Origin: Deltaproteobacteria bacterium
GTDB lineage: Bacteria > Desulfobacterota > Desulfomonilia > UBA1062
Assembly: GCA_029552245.1 (NCBI GenBank)
Contig: JAKPDW010000064.1
Span: 1 to 64,000 of the forward strand
Direction of reading: 5' to 3'
DNA length: 64,000 bases
Below the pieces are notes generated by a model, which had not been told where the DNA came from, did no database searches, and saw only the letters and a program-made list of their open reading frames with translations. Position numbers and translations under genes: made by a program. Shown here one piece after another: positions 34,411 through 45,025 of the stretch; position 1 is the stretch's first letter, and every line of letters starts with the position of its first letter.

Positions 34411-34454
34411 CTGAACCGCCCATGAAAAATCTCAATGAAAATCTATCGGTTCAG
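34411..34454 (-). promoter_or_regulatory. Inverted repeat upstream of rpoH
   Basis: Perfect 8-bp arms, CTGAACCG at 34411-34418 and CGGTTCAG at 34447-34454, flank a 28-base AT-rich centre that itself contains two related ATGAAAAATCT-like blocks. The repeat sits 20-63 bases before the rpoH start. It could be an operator, or it could form a stem in the leader RNA. Confidence 0.5.
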
Positions 34455-34484
34455 CCGGTCCGTAATTTTAGATGAAAAAAAGGG

Positions 34485-34514
34485 TTGAAGGTTTCACCCG
34501 ATCCGGGGTATAGG
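34485..34514 (+). promoter_or_regulatory. Promoter for the MltD-like gene
   Basis: A -35 TTGAAG at 34485-34490 and a -10 TATAGG at 34509-34514 are separated by 18 bp. The predicted transcript starts about 20 bases before the ATG at 34539 and includes the GGGGAGA ribosome-binding site. Confidence 0.6.
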
Positions 34515-34538
34515 TCTGCCCATTCGGGGAGACATGCT

Positions 34539-36077
34539 ATGATGTCATTCAGGGCAGTGATCATCTCCGGTGTCGTATTCGCTGTCATGGGGTGCTCATC
34601 GGGGCTCCACTACACCTACCCCCCGCCACACCACCCGAGTCCTGTACTGGACCTGGCCAAGGTACAGGACATGCAGGAAACGAAACCCAGGGACCATCAC
34701 CAACCACCCCACCAATCACCAGCAATCCCCACCACGGAAGAGACCAAGGCCATCCCCAGGGGGAACCTCGCCTCTCTCGGCGTGGCACCGGACCAATCGG
34801 TTTCCCGACACCCGGCCTCATCCAGCCCGGAGGACGAGCACGATCGAGCCCCGGCGGGCAGGGGCGAGATTCGGGACACGACCACGGCCGGTGAGGCCTT
34901 GCCGGACGGGACGTGGCTTCCCGCAGGCGGCCTGAGGCCCAGGGTGAACGCCTGGATCGAGCGGCTCACGGGCAAGGAAAAAGACACGTTCTCCAGCCAG
35001 CTGGCGAGGCTCGAGAGGATCCGGCCGACCATCGAGCGCATCTTCTCCGAACAGGGGGTGCCCGCCGAACTCTCCTACCTCTGCCTCGTGGAGAGCGGCG
35101 CCAGGCCGGACGCCATGTCGCCCTCAGGCGCTGTGGGCTACTGGCAGTTCATGCCGGACACCGCCCGGAGGTTCGGGCTCCAGGTGAACAGGTACGTGGA
35201 CGAACGAAAGAACCTCGAGAAGTCGACCCTGGCTGCCGCGTCGTACCTCAAGCACCTCTACGCCATGTTCGGGGACTGGTACCTGGCCATAGCGGCCTAC
35301 AATGCCGGCGAAGGGACCGTCATGCGCCTCATGCAGGCCCACCGGTTACGCTCCTACTGGGACATCGACGCCGGGATGGCCATCAAGTACGAGACCATCG
35401 ACTTCGTACCCAAGTACATCGCCACGGTCATCATCGCGCACACCTATGAGCGGTACGGGCTGAAACCACCCTCTTCGCCCTTGAGCCGCGGTCTCGGGAT
35501 CGCCTCTGGGGGGTATCTCCCGGGGTCCGAGCCGTACGGGCAGTCCTCGCGGTCCCGCATGGCCCTGGCACCGCCTCTGGCCGTCACCGACGCACCCCTG
35601 GGAACCAGGACCTCATCGGAGCGCGACGCCCCCCAGGCGGGCGACACAACGGCGGACGCTGGGGGACGGGATTGCTTGCGGCCCCTGACCCACACCGTGA
35701 AAAAGGGCGATACCCTCTACTCGCTCGCGAAGAGGTACGATACCACGGTGAAGTCCTTGTGCGAGGCCAACCACCTGAAATCCTCCAGGCACATCCACCC
35801 GGGCATGAGACTCGAGATCCCCGCGGCCGGAAAGACCCCTCCCCGGGGGACACCTGACCGGGAACCCCGGGTGAGCGGCGCCGCACAGATGAAGGCGAAA
35901 GGCGGGCCGGCCCGCGAAGGAAAGAACACCCCGACCTACACCGTGAAGAAGGGCGACACCCTCTGGTCCGTGGCCCGCCGCTACGAAGTGAGGCCTGCCG
36001 ACCTGGCGGCATGGAACGACATCGGGCCCGACGGCGTCATCAAGCCTGGAGAACGGCTGGTGATCCGCCCCAGGTGA
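34539..36077 (+). CDS. MltD-like lytic transglycosylase with LysM repeats
   Basis: A 512-residue lipoprotein. The lipobox VMGC lies at about residue 18-21, giving outer-membrane attachment. A Pro/His/Thr-rich linker leads to an SLT domain with ERIFSEQGVPAELSYLCLVESGA, SPSGAVGYWQFMPDTARRFGL and AIAAYNAGEGTVMR. Two LysM domains follow: HTVKKGDTLYSLAKRYDTTV and YTVKKGDTLWSVARRYEV. The enzyme cleaves glycan strands of peptidoglycan, as MltD does. The start at 34539 is a tandem ATG; the upstream GTG-like track start is not needed. Confidence 0.92.
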   Translation: MMSFRAVIISGVVFAVMGCSSGLHYTYPPPHHPSPVLDLAKVQDMQETKPRDHHQPPHQSPAIPTTEETKAIPRGNLASLGVAPDQSVSRHPASSSPEDEHDRAPAGRGEIRDTTTAGEALPDGTWLPAGGLRPRVNAWIERLTGKEKDTFSSQLARLERIRPTIERIFSEQGVPAELSYLCLVESGARPDAMSPSGAVGYWQFMPDTARRFGLQVNRYVDERKNLEKSTLAAASYLKHLYAMFGDWYLAIAAYNAGEGTVMRLMQAHRLRSYWDIDAGMAIKYETIDFVPKYIATVIIAHTYERYGLKPPSSPLSRGLGIASGGYLPGSEPYGQSSRSRMALAPPLAVTDAPLGTRTSSERDAPQAGDTTADAGGRDCLRPLTHTVKKGDTLYSLAKRYDTTVKSLCEANHLKSSRHIHPGMRLEIPAAGKTPPRGTPDREPRVSGAAQMKAKGGPAREGKNTPTYTVKKGDTLWSVARRYEVRPADLAAWNDIGPDGVIKPGERLVIRPR

Positions 36078-36725
36078 ACCCGGGCGGAAAGGCCTCACGG
36101 CGATCCAGAAACCTCGACGGGTCTCCCCGGTGCGGTCGGGACCGCCCGGTAGGCTCGCTTTGAAGATGCAGAGGGCGGACGTTTCCCTGTCCCCGCCCAG
36201 GAAAGCAGGATACCCCGATGCAAAGGCCGCTGGAGCCGGTGTCCTGCCGATCCCTCGTGAACAGGGGGGAACCGCGTTCGTGAATCCGTAAGCGCGGAAT
36301 GGGAGGCGCCGGACCTGCTCGCAGGCGAGCGCCCCCCTGTGCGGGAGCTGCGGGCACACTCCCGGTCTCAGGCGAAGCCGGTCGAGAACCCTCACGGTCT
36401 CCTGCAGGATCGATCGCCCCGGCGTTGGCGTCGTCGTCTCCGGTTTTCTTTCGATGCGGGCTTCGGATACTTCGAGCCAGTTCTTCCTCCCGTCGTCCTC
36501 ATTCACGTTCTCGGCTTTCTCTCCCTTTGCGGTGAACTCTTCCCGCCTTTGGACGCCCGGCCATCAGCCGCACGCCTCACCCCCTTCCCGCCGGGACCGG
36601 GATCGGGACGCAACCACACCGCAAAGCCTTTTCTTTTCACCCTTCAGGATGTATTACAACCATGGGAAGGGCCGGAAGGTCCGGGTACGCCCGTCTCGGA
36701 CCCAGGAAGGCCCGGGGAGGACCAG
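36078..36725. other. Intergenic region, no gene recognised
   Basis: About 650 bases with only unconvincing ORFs. A perfect palindrome GCGGTC-GG-GACCGC lies at 36132-36145. A pyrimidine-rich stretch near 36633 precedes the beta-propeller gene. I could not place a clear promoter or terminator. Confidence 0.35.
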
Positions 36726-38021
36726 ATGAAGAAGTTGTCTTTCGCCCTCGCATGCATGTGCACCCTCGCCCTGACGATCGGCGCCCCGCGGCACCTCCAG
36801 GGGGAAGCCACGTGGTCGCAGGCCTCGTATGTGACCGACGAGGACCTGTTCTGTGTGACCGGGTGGTCGGACGGCGAGATCTATGCCTGCGGGGAGGACG
36901 GGGAGCTCGTCGGTTTCGACGGGGTGTCCTGGGACGAGTACCCTGTCCCCAGGGCCTTCGATCTCAGGGCGATCGCCCTGCTCGCAACGGGCGACCTCCT
37001 CGTCACGGGCGACATGGGGATCGTGCTCACGGGTTCCCCCGGGGGGGTCCTGGCCGAGGCGTACCCCGTGCTGACGGATCTCAACGCCCTGTGGCTCTCT
37101 TCTGACGACGCCGTGATCACCTGCGGTGATCTCGGGAAGGTGCTCGTCTCGGACGGCGACTCGTGGAGCGACATGAGCCCCGAAAACGCCCAGGCGTTCG
37201 ACCTCTACTGCGCGTGGGGCACCGGGGAGGAGGACTTCTGGGTCGGCGGCTCCTTCGGACGTCTCTGGCACTACCGTTCGGGGAGATGGGCGTCATATCC
37301 CATGACCGACCTCACCACGCAGACCTTCAGGGCCCTGTGGGGCGCATCCGAGGACGCCGTGTTCGCTGCGGGGACGCTCGGCCACATCCTCGCCTACGAC
37401 GGATCGTCGTGGTCCATCGTGCACACGACCGACGGGCTCGCCGTCTACGCCCTCTGGGGCACCTCGGACGACGACATCTTCGCATCCGGGGAGATGGGGT
37501 TCGTGTACCACTACGACGGCGGCACCTGGAGCCGTATCCGCAGCCCCGGCACCCTGGACATCTACGCGATCTGGGGCGGGACCTCTGGCAGGGTGTATTT
37601 CGTGGGTGAGAATGGCCTGTTCCTCGTGTACTCCAGGGAAGACACGTACGCCCCGTCCGTGGTGCACACAAGCCCCACAGGGGGGTCCACCGGCGTACCG
37701 AGGGATACGTCCGTGGTCTTCGTGCTGAGCGAGGAAGTCGATCCCTCGACCGTCGACAACGCCTCGGTCAGGCTCACTGACGGGAACCAAGAAGTGCAGG
37801 CGAGGGTCTCGAGCTCGGCGAACAGGGTGACCCTGACACCGGAGGAGGCCCTCGAGCCATCCACCCGCTACACCGCGACGTTGTCCCAGCAGGTGGCGGA
37901 CCCGAGCGGGAACCGCCTCGGGCAGGCCTACACCATCAGCTTCACCACCGCTGCAACCACCGGGGAAGACGATGGGGGCGGGGGCTCTGGCTGCTTCGTG
38001 GCGTGCTGCTCGGCGTACTGA
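36726..38021 (+). CDS. Secreted beta-propeller protein with Ig-like domain
   Basis: A 431-residue protein with a signal peptide (MKKLSFALACMCTLALTIGA). About six to seven repeats of a propeller blade follow, with recurrent phrases such as LYCAWGTGEEDFWVGGSFG, LRALWGASEDAVFAAGTLG and VYALWGTSDDDIFASGEMG. Next comes a Big_5 domain (about residues 310-410: VVHTSPTGGSTGVPRDTSVVF). The end is Gly-rich with the abrupt tail GGGGSGCFVACCSAY. The start follows GGGGAGGACCAG. The upstream ORF-track extension lacks coding character. The function is probably binding at the cell surface. Confidence 0.85.
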   Translation: MKKLSFALACMCTLALTIGAPRHLQGEATWSQASYVTDEDLFCVTGWSDGEIYACGEDGELVGFDGVSWDEYPVPRAFDLRAIALLATGDLLVTGDMGIVLTGSPGGVLAEAYPVLTDLNALWLSSDDAVITCGDLGKVLVSDGDSWSDMSPENAQAFDLYCAWGTGEEDFWVGGSFGRLWHYRSGRWASYPMTDLTTQTFRALWGASEDAVFAAGTLGHILAYDGSSWSIVHTTDGLAVYALWGTSDDDIFASGEMGFVYHYDGGTWSRIRSPGTLDIYAIWGGTSGRVYFVGENGLFLVYSREDTYAPSVVHTSPTGGSTGVPRDTSVVFVLSEEVDPSTVDNASVRLTDGNQEVQARVSSSANRVTLTPEEALEPSTRYTATLSQQVADPSGNRLGQAYTISFTTAATTGEDDGGGGSGCFVACCSAY

Positions 38022-38354
38022 CCGAAGCGGGGAAAGACCACGTGTAAAAAATCATGCGGAGCGCTTCTCCCCGACAAGGGGAATCCCCGCAAACCCGGCC
38101 TCTGGGCGCCAAGACCGCGGGCAGCCTTTTGCAGCCGTCTTCGGGTTCGTGCGGCCGGCATCCCGGGCGGCCTGCCGTTCGCGCGCAACGCCTGGACAAG
38201 CAGGAGAAGGCCTCCTCGGGCTTCCTTCGCACCCGGGGGCTCGTTCGGCCCTAAGCCACGGCGCCGGGCTGAATCGCCGGAGCACCTCGAACGTCCGGGA
38301 GAAGGCCGAGGCAGGTTCCTCAACGTCTCACGGAAGGCTTGGCCTGCCCACCGC
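38022..38354. other. Intergenic region between convergent genes
   Basis: 333 bases between the beta-propeller gene and the convergent LysM gene. No gene is recognised. A short stem (GGAG-AAGCG-CTCC) followed on the minus strand by GATTTTTT near 38045-38080 is a weak terminator candidate for the LysM/PBP transcript. Confidence 0.35.
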
Positions 38355-40013
38355 TCACCACACGATCAGCCTGTAGCCGAGCGATGCGATATACTGCTGG
38401 ATCACCTGGTCGATCCTGCTCAATAGGATCATGGTGGCGCCGGTCTTGACAGCCGGGATCTCGAGCTCGGCCTTTCCCTGGGCCACCTTGAGCCTGACGG
38501 GCGGCCCCTCGAGGGTGAAGCCGAGGCCCGCCAGGACCTCCTGGGGGCTCGCGCGAGACCCGTCGAACACCTGGAACGACCGCTTCGAGAGCAAGGACGC
38601 GGTCTGGGCATCCGGTGACCCATCGGCCACGATCACCCTGCCGGACACCACAGGGGCCTTGTACACGATGCGCACGGGTCCGCCGGAGACGAGCTCGATC
38701 TCCTTGTCCCTCTCGAAGGGTATGGACAGGGCCTTGAACAGCTCCCTGTAGGAACCGCTCACGCTCACCGGCGCCATGGGCCTGTCCGTACGCACCCTCG
38801 GCTCGACGCCCCCGATCTCGACGATGTCGATGCCGAAAGCCTGGACGTAGCGCCTGATGGGCTGTGGGATCTTGCTGTCCCTCTCGCCGAGGAGGTTGAT
38901 CACGTACACGTTCCTCCGCGAAAAGTCCTTGTATACAAGCCACTTGCCGAACAGGGAGACCTTCTCCTCCGAGCCGACCATCAAGGGGGCCGGGTCCTTG
39001 TTGACCGAGAAGAACCCGGACACGCTCAGGACCCTGTCAATGAGACTCTCCATGTCCGCCTCGGGCCCGCTGACAACGGAGATCGACGGGAAGGCCTTCT
39101 CTATGTACGATCTCACCTCGGGGGTGATCTTCCCCTCCAGGTCGAGGATGATCTTCTTGCCGGTGTCGAGTTCCATCACGGGGATCTCCCGGGTGTCTAT
39201 GGCCATGCCGGCCCCACCCGTGACCGGGACGTAGTACGTGCCCGTGCCCTGACTGGACCCCCCCATTGCCTCCAGGGCGGGAAGGAGTTTCCCCTTCACG
39301 TCTTTGGCCCGCGCGACCCTGCCTGTTTCGTTTGTGGCCCCTGTCGCCTGGTCCGCACCCGCTCGCGGCCCTGCGTCTTGCCCGCCGTTTTCCCGATCGA
39401 CCGCAAGGGCCTCGTCCCCTGCAGGACCCGCCTTCCGGCCGTTCTTTCCCTGGCCCTGCTTCGAATCCGCGAGGATCTGTCTCACGCTCGGGATCCGTAT
39501 CTTCTGGCCCGCGAGGATCCTGTTGGGGTCGGTGATCTGGGGATTGAGCCTCTTCACCATCTCGATGTACCTGCTGAACACGAGATCGTCGGGCACCCCG
39601 TAGATCTCCTTCAGGATCTTGGAGAGGTACTCCCCCTGCCTCACCACGTACTCCTCGGCGGAGACCTCTTCCACCCCCAGCCGCCCGCTCGGCGTGCCTG
39701 CAGGCGCGCGCTCCCTCCCTGCCACCGAGTTTACGGGTATCTTTATGGACTTGCCCACCATGAGGGAATCGAGGTCCGCTATGTCCGGGTTCAACTGCCT
39801 GAATCGGGCGTAGAGGTCTGGAAGATCGTTTTCCCGAGCCCGGTATACCTCCATGAGGATCCTTCGCAGGGTGTCACCCTGCTTGACGACGTAGGTGTCG
39901 CCGGGCGGGGGTGCGATACGCCTCGCGTGTTTGACCAGGGTGATGTCCTGTGCATGGGGAGACACAGGGGACAGCAGGACCGCCGCGAGGAAGGCCGCAA
40001 TGCCCCACCGCAT
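38355..40013 (-). CDS. Exported double-LysM protein of unknown function
   Basis: A 552-residue exported protein. After a signal peptide come two LysM domains, YVVKQGDTLRRILMEVYRA near residue 42 and YVVRQGEYLSKILKEIYG near 122. A low-complexity linker (about 175-240) follows, then an unrecognised ~300-residue C-terminal domain. It lies 72 bp after the class A PBP in the same direction. LysM anchors it to peptidoglycan, so it may be a periplasmic partner of the PBP. The C-terminal domain has the alternating hydrophobic pattern of a beta-rich fold. Confidence 0.75.
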   Translation of the reverse strand: MRWGIAAFLAAVLLSPVSPHAQDITLVKHARRIAPPPGDTYVVKQGDTLRRILMEVYRARENDLPDLYARFRQLNPDIADLDSLMVGKSIKIPVNSVAGRERAPAGTPSGRLGVEEVSAEEYVVRQGEYLSKILKEIYGVPDDLVFSRYIEMVKRLNPQITDPNRILAGQKIRIPSVRQILADSKQGQGKNGRKAGPAGDEALAVDRENGGQDAGPRAGADQATGATNETGRVARAKDVKGKLLPALEAMGGSSQGTGTYYVPVTGGAGMAIDTREIPVMELDTGKKIILDLEGKITPEVRSYIEKAFPSISVVSGPEADMESLIDRVLSVSGFFSVNKDPAPLMVGSEEKVSLFGKWLVYKDFSRRNVYVINLLGERDSKIPQPIRRYVQAFGIDIVEIGGVEPRVRTDRPMAPVSVSGSYRELFKALSIPFERDKEIELVSGGPVRIVYKAPVVSGRVIVADGSPDAQTASLLSKRSFQVFDGSRASPQEVLAGLGFTLEGPPVRLKVAQGKAELEIPAVKTGATMILLSRIDQVIQQYIASLGYRLIVW

Positions 40014-40085
40014 TCAGCAGATCCCCGCAAGCGGTATCATGAGACGACCCTTTCGGGGCAACCAGACCGCAAGACTTCCCTGCAT

Positions 40086-42410
40086 TCAGAAGACCTCCTT
40101 GAGGAGCTGATCCGAACTGCTCTGCTCGTCCTGCACGGGCACGGAATCCTCCTTGAAGACCTCGAACCGCGACTGGTCGTCCATGGATTGCTGTACCTTT
40201 CCCGTCCGTGGATCCACCCGCGCGAACACCACCCCCTCCGGGACGTTGAAATCCTTCGCCTGCCTGTCCCTGAGGGCGCTCACCATGAAGTCCACGAACA
40301 CGGGGCACGCCGTCCTGCCCCCTGTCTCGCTGGCACCCAGCGACCTCATGTCGTCGTACCCTATCCACACACCGCACAGGACGTCTGGCGTGTACCCCAC
40401 GAACCACGTGTCGCGGCTGTCGTCGCTGGTCCCCGTCTTCCCTGCCACCGGCCTCCCCAGAGCCTTCGCCCTCCACCCGGTACCCTCCCTCACCACGTCC
40501 TTGAGGATGTCGGTGACGATGTAGGCCGTCTGGGGCGATATGACCTGCTCGTACACGGGGCCCCCCGGCTCGCCTGTTTGGGCCACTTGCCTGATGGGCG
40601 GGGGGGCCTGCAGGATCGTCCCCTTGCCGGACTGGACGACGCTCTCGATGAGGTGGGGCTCGAATCTCCGCCCATAGAGCGCGAATACCGCGTACCCCTT
40701 GAAGAGGTTGTACGGGGTGACGTCCGCTGAGCCGAGGGCTATGGAGAGGTTGCGGGGGAGCTTCGTCTTCATGTCGAAGCGGTCGATGTATTCCCTCGCG
40801 TAGTCGATGCCGATCTCCCCGAGGATCTTGATGGTCACCACGTTCCTCGACAGCACGAGGCCTGTCCTGAGCGACGTGGCGCCGAAGAACTTGTTCTCGA
40901 AGTTCTTCGGCTGCCATGGCTCCTCGTCAGCACCGGCGTTGTAGCTCACCGGCGCGTCGAAGACGATGGTCGCGGGTGTCATCCCCTTGTCGATGGCCGC
41001 GGCGTAGATGAAGGGCTTGATCGCGCTGCCGCTCTGCCTCTTCGCGAACACCGCCCTGTTGAACTGGCTCTGGGAATAGTCCACCCCGCCCACCATCGCA
41101 AGTATGCCGCCCGTGTTCAGGTCGAACGCGAGGAGCACCCCTTGGACCGTCGGCTTCTGGGATATCACGAACCCCTGCGGGGTGTAGCACACCATGATGA
41201 GGTCACCCGGTCTCAGGTGCTTCGCCGGGGACCACCTGCCCTTCGGGTTTATCCACTCGTAACTCGCGGGCCCCAGCTCGACCCTCCTGGTCCCGAGCTT
41301 CACGACCAGGGGTTCCACCGACACGACCTCCGCCCAGTACAGCTCGTAGGGCTCGTACCCCTTCCACTCGATCTGGTTGGTCTGGAACGAGAACAACCTC
41401 TCCTTGTCCTCTATCGTGAAGGGCTTCATGGAACCGTCCGGCTGGATGACGCCCCGGACGGGACCGGCGTACTTCCCCTGCCTCATCTCGAGCTCCATGA
41501 CGCCCTTGCGGACCGCCCGGTACGCCGCCCGTTGGAGCGAGGGGACGATGGACGTCCGCACGACTATGCCCCTGTCGAAGATCTCCTCCCCCAGCTGCTG
41601 GACCACGAGCGTCCGGGCGTATTCCGTGACGTACGGCTCCTCCGTGAACAGCGCCGATTCCTTGGCCACTATCCTCAGCGGTTCTCCGTACGCCGCCCTC
41701 GCCTCTTCCTCGGTGATGTAGCCCTCCTCAACCATGCGGTTCAGGACGTACCACTGCCTCCTCTTGCACGCGGTGAAATCGTTCAGGGGCGAGTAACGCG
41801 CAGGGGCCGGCGCGAGACCCGCGATCATGGCCATCTCCGAGAGCTCGAGCTCCCGGCACTCCTTGCCGAAATAGCGCAGGCTCGCCGCCTGCACGCCGTA
41901 GGCCCCGCTGCCGAGATAGACCCTGTCGAGGTAGAGGTTCAGGATCTGGGGTTTGGTCAGCGCCCGCTCGATCCTGAGGGCGAGCACGATCTCCTTGATC
42001 TTCCTGGTCAGGGTCTTCTCCCTGGTGAGGAGGTACGACCTGACGACCTGCTGGGTGATGGTGGAAGCCCCCTGCACGAACGAGTTGGCCCGGATGTCCG
42101 CGACGAGGGCGCTCAGGATCCTGCGCGGCTCGAGGCCTATGTGGTCGTAGAACGTCGAGTCCTCGGCCGCGATGATGGCCTGCTTCAAGGTGAGGGGGAT
42201 GCCGTGGCCGTTCATCACGACCCTGCCCTCGGGTATGAAGTAGCCCAGGACCGTTCCATCCTCGGCCGTCACCTTGCTCACCCTCGTCGACTCGGGGGCC
42301 TTGAGGTCCTCTATGGAGGGGAGGTCCCGGAAGATAATGAGGTACGTCCACAGCGAGACGAAGCATACCGTGATGAGGAGAGCCAGCAGGACGAACTTGA
42401 GCCATCTCAT
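40086..42410 (-). CDS. Class A penicillin-binding protein (PBP1A type)
   Basis: A 774-residue bifunctional peptidoglycan synthase. An N-terminal membrane anchor is followed by the transglycosylase domain with AAEDSTFYDHIGLEP, GASTITQQVVRSYLL and LYLDRVYLGSGAYGVQAA. The transpeptidase domain has SGSAIKPFIYA (SxxK), LSRNV (SxN) and GKTGTSDD (KTG). An OB-like insert lies between them. I chose the start MRWLKFVL after AAGGAATCAC; the longer ORF start adds only non-homologous residues. It heads the operon with the double-LysM gene. Confidence 0.93.
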   Translation of the reverse strand: MRWLKFVLLALLITVCFVSLWTYLIIFRDLPSIEDLKAPESTRVSKVTAEDGTVLGYFIPEGRVVMNGHGIPLTLKQAIIAAEDSTFYDHIGLEPRRILSALVADIRANSFVQGASTITQQVVRSYLLTREKTLTRKIKEIVLALRIERALTKPQILNLYLDRVYLGSGAYGVQAASLRYFGKECRELELSEMAMIAGLAPAPARYSPLNDFTACKRRQWYVLNRMVEEGYITEEEARAAYGEPLRIVAKESALFTEEPYVTEYARTLVVQQLGEEIFDRGIVVRTSIVPSLQRAAYRAVRKGVMELEMRQGKYAGPVRGVIQPDGSMKPFTIEDKERLFSFQTNQIEWKGYEPYELYWAEVVSVEPLVVKLGTRRVELGPASYEWINPKGRWSPAKHLRPGDLIMVCYTPQGFVISQKPTVQGVLLAFDLNTGGILAMVGGVDYSQSQFNRAVFAKRQSGSAIKPFIYAAAIDKGMTPATIVFDAPVSYNAGADEEPWQPKNFENKFFGATSLRTGLVLSRNVVTIKILGEIGIDYAREYIDRFDMKTKLPRNLSIALGSADVTPYNLFKGYAVFALYGRRFEPHLIESVVQSGKGTILQAPPPIRQVAQTGEPGGPVYEQVISPQTAYIVTDILKDVVREGTGWRAKALGRPVAGKTGTSDDSRDTWFVGYTPDVLCGVWIGYDDMRSLGASETGGRTACPVFVDFMVSALRDRQAKDFNVPEGVVFARVDPRTGKVQQSMDDQSRFEVFKEDSVPVQDEQSSSDQLLKEVF

Positions 42411-42541
42411 AGTGATTCCTTTTCTATCAGCCCATGCACGAAATGCAAGCGCCAATACCCCCTTCAAGGGTTCGAGCGCTCTGGACTCGCAAGACCCCGA
42501 TATGGTAATGATGCGGCAACCATCGCACAGGAGGCGCCAGG

Positions 42542-45025
42542 ATGTCCCGCGAGTACAGTCCGCAGGCCGTTGAGACCAAGTGGCAGAAGATATGGGAAGA
42601 GAACAACCTCTTCAGGGTCACCGAGGACCCCTCCCGCAGGAAGTACTACCTCCTCGAGATGTTCCCGTATCCCTCCGGCCGCATCCACATGGGTCACGTG
42701 CGCAATTACACGATAGGCGACGTGGTCGCCCGTTACAAGAAGATGCAGGGTTTCAACGTGCTCCACCCCATGGGCTGGGACGCCTTCGGCATGCCGGCCG
42801 AGAACGCCGCCATCGCGAGCGGGGTCCACCCCAAGAAGTGGACGTACGAGAACATCGCCTACATGAAGGCTCAGCTCAAGCGCATGGGGTTCAGCTACGA
42901 CTGGGAACGCGAGATCTCCACCTGCGACCCGGACTACTACAGGTGGGAACAGCTCTTCTTCATCCAGATGTTCGAGAGGGGGCTCGTCTACAGGGACAGG
43001 ACCTTCCTCAACTGGTGCGACAGCTGCAAGACGGTCCTCGCGAACGAGCAGGTGGAGGACGGCCTGTGCTGGCGCTGCGGCACCCAGGTCTTCCTGAAGG
43101 AGCACGACCAGTGGTTCTTCAAGATCACGAGGTACGCCCAGAAGCTGCTCGACAACATCGAGCGGCTGAAGGAAGGCTGGCCGGAACGCGTGCTGACCAT
43201 GCAGCGCAACTGGATCGGGAGGAGCACGGGGTCTCTCGTCAGGTTCGCCATCGAGGGGACGGGGCAGGACATCGAGGTCTTCACCACCCGTCCCGACACC
43301 CTCTACGGAGCGACCTTCATGAGCATAGCGCCCGAACATCCCCTGGCCAAGACCCTCCCGGAAGGCACCGGCCAGGAGAAGGCGGTAAGGGCCTTCGTGG
43401 AGAAGACCCTCAAGGAGGACAAGATCACCCGCACCTCGGAGACGTACGAGAAGGAAGGCGTGTTCACGGGGAGGTACTGCATCAACCCGCTGACGGGGTT
43501 CAGGATGCCCATATACGTGGCCAACTTCGTCCTCTACGATTACGGCACCGGCGCGGTCATGGCGGTGCCGTCGCATGACCAGAGGGACTTCGAGTTCGCC
43601 AAGAAGTACGGCCTGAAGATCATCGTGGTCATCCAGCCGGAGGGAGAGCCTCCCCTCGAGGCGGACACCATGGAATGCGCGTACGAGGGGGAAGGTGTCC
43701 TCGTGAATTCCGGCACGTTCACGGGCATGAAGAACACCCTCGCCATGAAGGCCATAACCGACCATCTCCAGTCCATGGGACGGGGCGAGGCCACCGTGAA
43801 CTTCAAGCTTCGCGACTGGGGGATCTCGCGCCAGAGGTACTGGGGGGCTCCGATCCCGGTCGTCCACTGCGCCCGGTGCGGGGTGGTCCCCGTGAGGGTG
43901 GAGGACCTGCCGGTGACCCTGCCCGAGGCGGTCACCATCACCGGGACCGGCGAGTCGCCCATCGCCCAGGTATCGTCGTTCGTGGAGACCGCCTGCCCGA
44001 GGTGCTCCGGGCCGGCGCGCCGCGAGACCGACACCATGGACACCTTCGTGGAGTCTTCATGGTATTTCATCAGGTACTGCAGCCCCAACCACAAGGACAG
44101 GCCCTTCGACAAAGGCGAGGTGGCCTACTGGATGCCCGTTGACCAGTACATAGGGGGCATCGAGCACGCGATCCTGCACCTCATGTACGCCAGGTTCTAC
44201 ACCATGGTCCTCAAGGACCTCGGTTACGTCGATTTCGAGGAGCCGTTCCTGCGCCTGCTGACGCAGGGCATGGTCATCAAGGACGGGGCCAAGATGTCGA
44301 AGTCCAAGGGCAACGTGGTGGACCCCGAGGACATGATACAACGCTACGGCGCGGACGCCACGAGGCTCTTCACCCTGTTCGCCGCCCCGCCCGAGAAGGA
44401 CATGGACTGGACCGACCAGGGCATCGAGGGGACCTTCAGGTTCCTCTCGAGGCTCTGGAGGCTCGTGATGGAGATCAAGGACATGCCCGGCACTCCCTCG
44501 GCCTCGTCGGTGCCCGCATCCATGGCCCCCCTCATGCAGAAGACGCACCAGACGATCAAGAAGGTCACCGACGACATAGAGAAGCGGTTCAGGTTCAACA
44601 CCGCGATCGCGGCCATGATGGAACTCGTCAACGACCTGTACCGGTTCAAGGAGAAGGCGGGCTCGGGTGAGGAGATCTCCGTGCTCAAGCACTCGGTGGA
44701 GCAGCTCTTGGTCATGCTCTCCCCCTTCGTCCCCCACATCGCCGACGAGCTCTGGGAAGCCATCGGCAACCAGGGCATGCTCTTCGACCACCCCTGGCCG
44801 AAGGAAGACCCCGCATGGGCGAAGTCGAAGACCTCGACGGTCGCGGTGCAGGTCTCCGGAAAGCTCAGGGCGACCATCGAGGTCCCCGAGGGCTCACCCA
44901 AGGAAGCGGTGGAGCAGAGGGCCCTGGAGGAGCAGAACGTCAGGCGCTTCACCGAGGGCATGAAGGTCGTGAAGGTCATCTATGTCCCGGACAAGATCAT
45001 TAATTTCATTGTTGCTCCTTCTTGA
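42542..45025 (+). CDS. leuS: Leucyl-tRNA synthetase
   Basis: An 827-residue class I synthetase that charges tRNA-Leu. The HIGH-type motif [12 protein letters not shown] lies near residue 45, the editing domain with [12 protein letters not shown] near 245, the KMSKS motif [14 protein letters not shown] near 580, and a C-terminal anticodon domain follows. Length is normal. AGGAGGCG precedes the start. The 3' end overlaps the next gene by 44 bp. Confidence 0.97.
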   Translation: MSREYSPQAVETKWQKIWEENNLFRVTEDPSRRKYYLLEMFPYPSGRIHMGHVRNYTIGDVVARYKKMQGFNVLHPMGWDAFGMPAENAAIASGVHPKKWTYENIAYMKAQLKRMGFSYDWEREISTCDPDYYRWEQLFFIQMFERGLVYRDRTFLNWCDSCKTVLANEQVEDGLCWRCGTQVFLKEHDQWFFKITRYAQKLLDNIERLKEGWPERVLTMQRNWIGRSTGSLVRFAIEGTGQDIEVFTTRPDTLYGATFMSIAPEHPLAKTLPEGTGQEKAVRAFVEKTLKEDKITRTSETYEKEGVFTGRYCINPLTGFRMPIYVANFVLYDYGTGAVMAVPSHDQRDFEFAKKYGLKIIVVIQPEGEPPLEADTMECAYEGEGVLVNSGTFTGMKNTLAMKAITDHLQSMGRGEATVNFKLRDWGISRQRYWGAPIPVVHCARCGVVPVRVEDLPVTLPEAVTITGTGESPIAQVSSFVETACPRCSGPARRETDTMDTFVESSWYFIRYCSPNHKDRPFDKGEVAYWMPVDQYIGGIEHAILHLMYARFYTMVLKDLGYVDFEEPFLRLLTQGMVIKDGAKMSKSKGNVVDPEDMIQRYGADATRLFTLFAAPPEKDMDWTDQGIEGTFRFLSRLWRLVMEIKDMPGTPSASSVPASMAPLMQKTHQTIKKVTDDIEKRFRFNTAIAAMMELVNDLYRFKEKAGSGEEISVLKHSVEQLLVMLSPFVPHIADELWEAIGNQGMLFDHPWPKEDPAWAKSKTSTVAVQVSGKLRATIEVPEGSPKEAVEQRALEEQNVRRFTEGMKVVKVIYVPDKIINFIVAPS

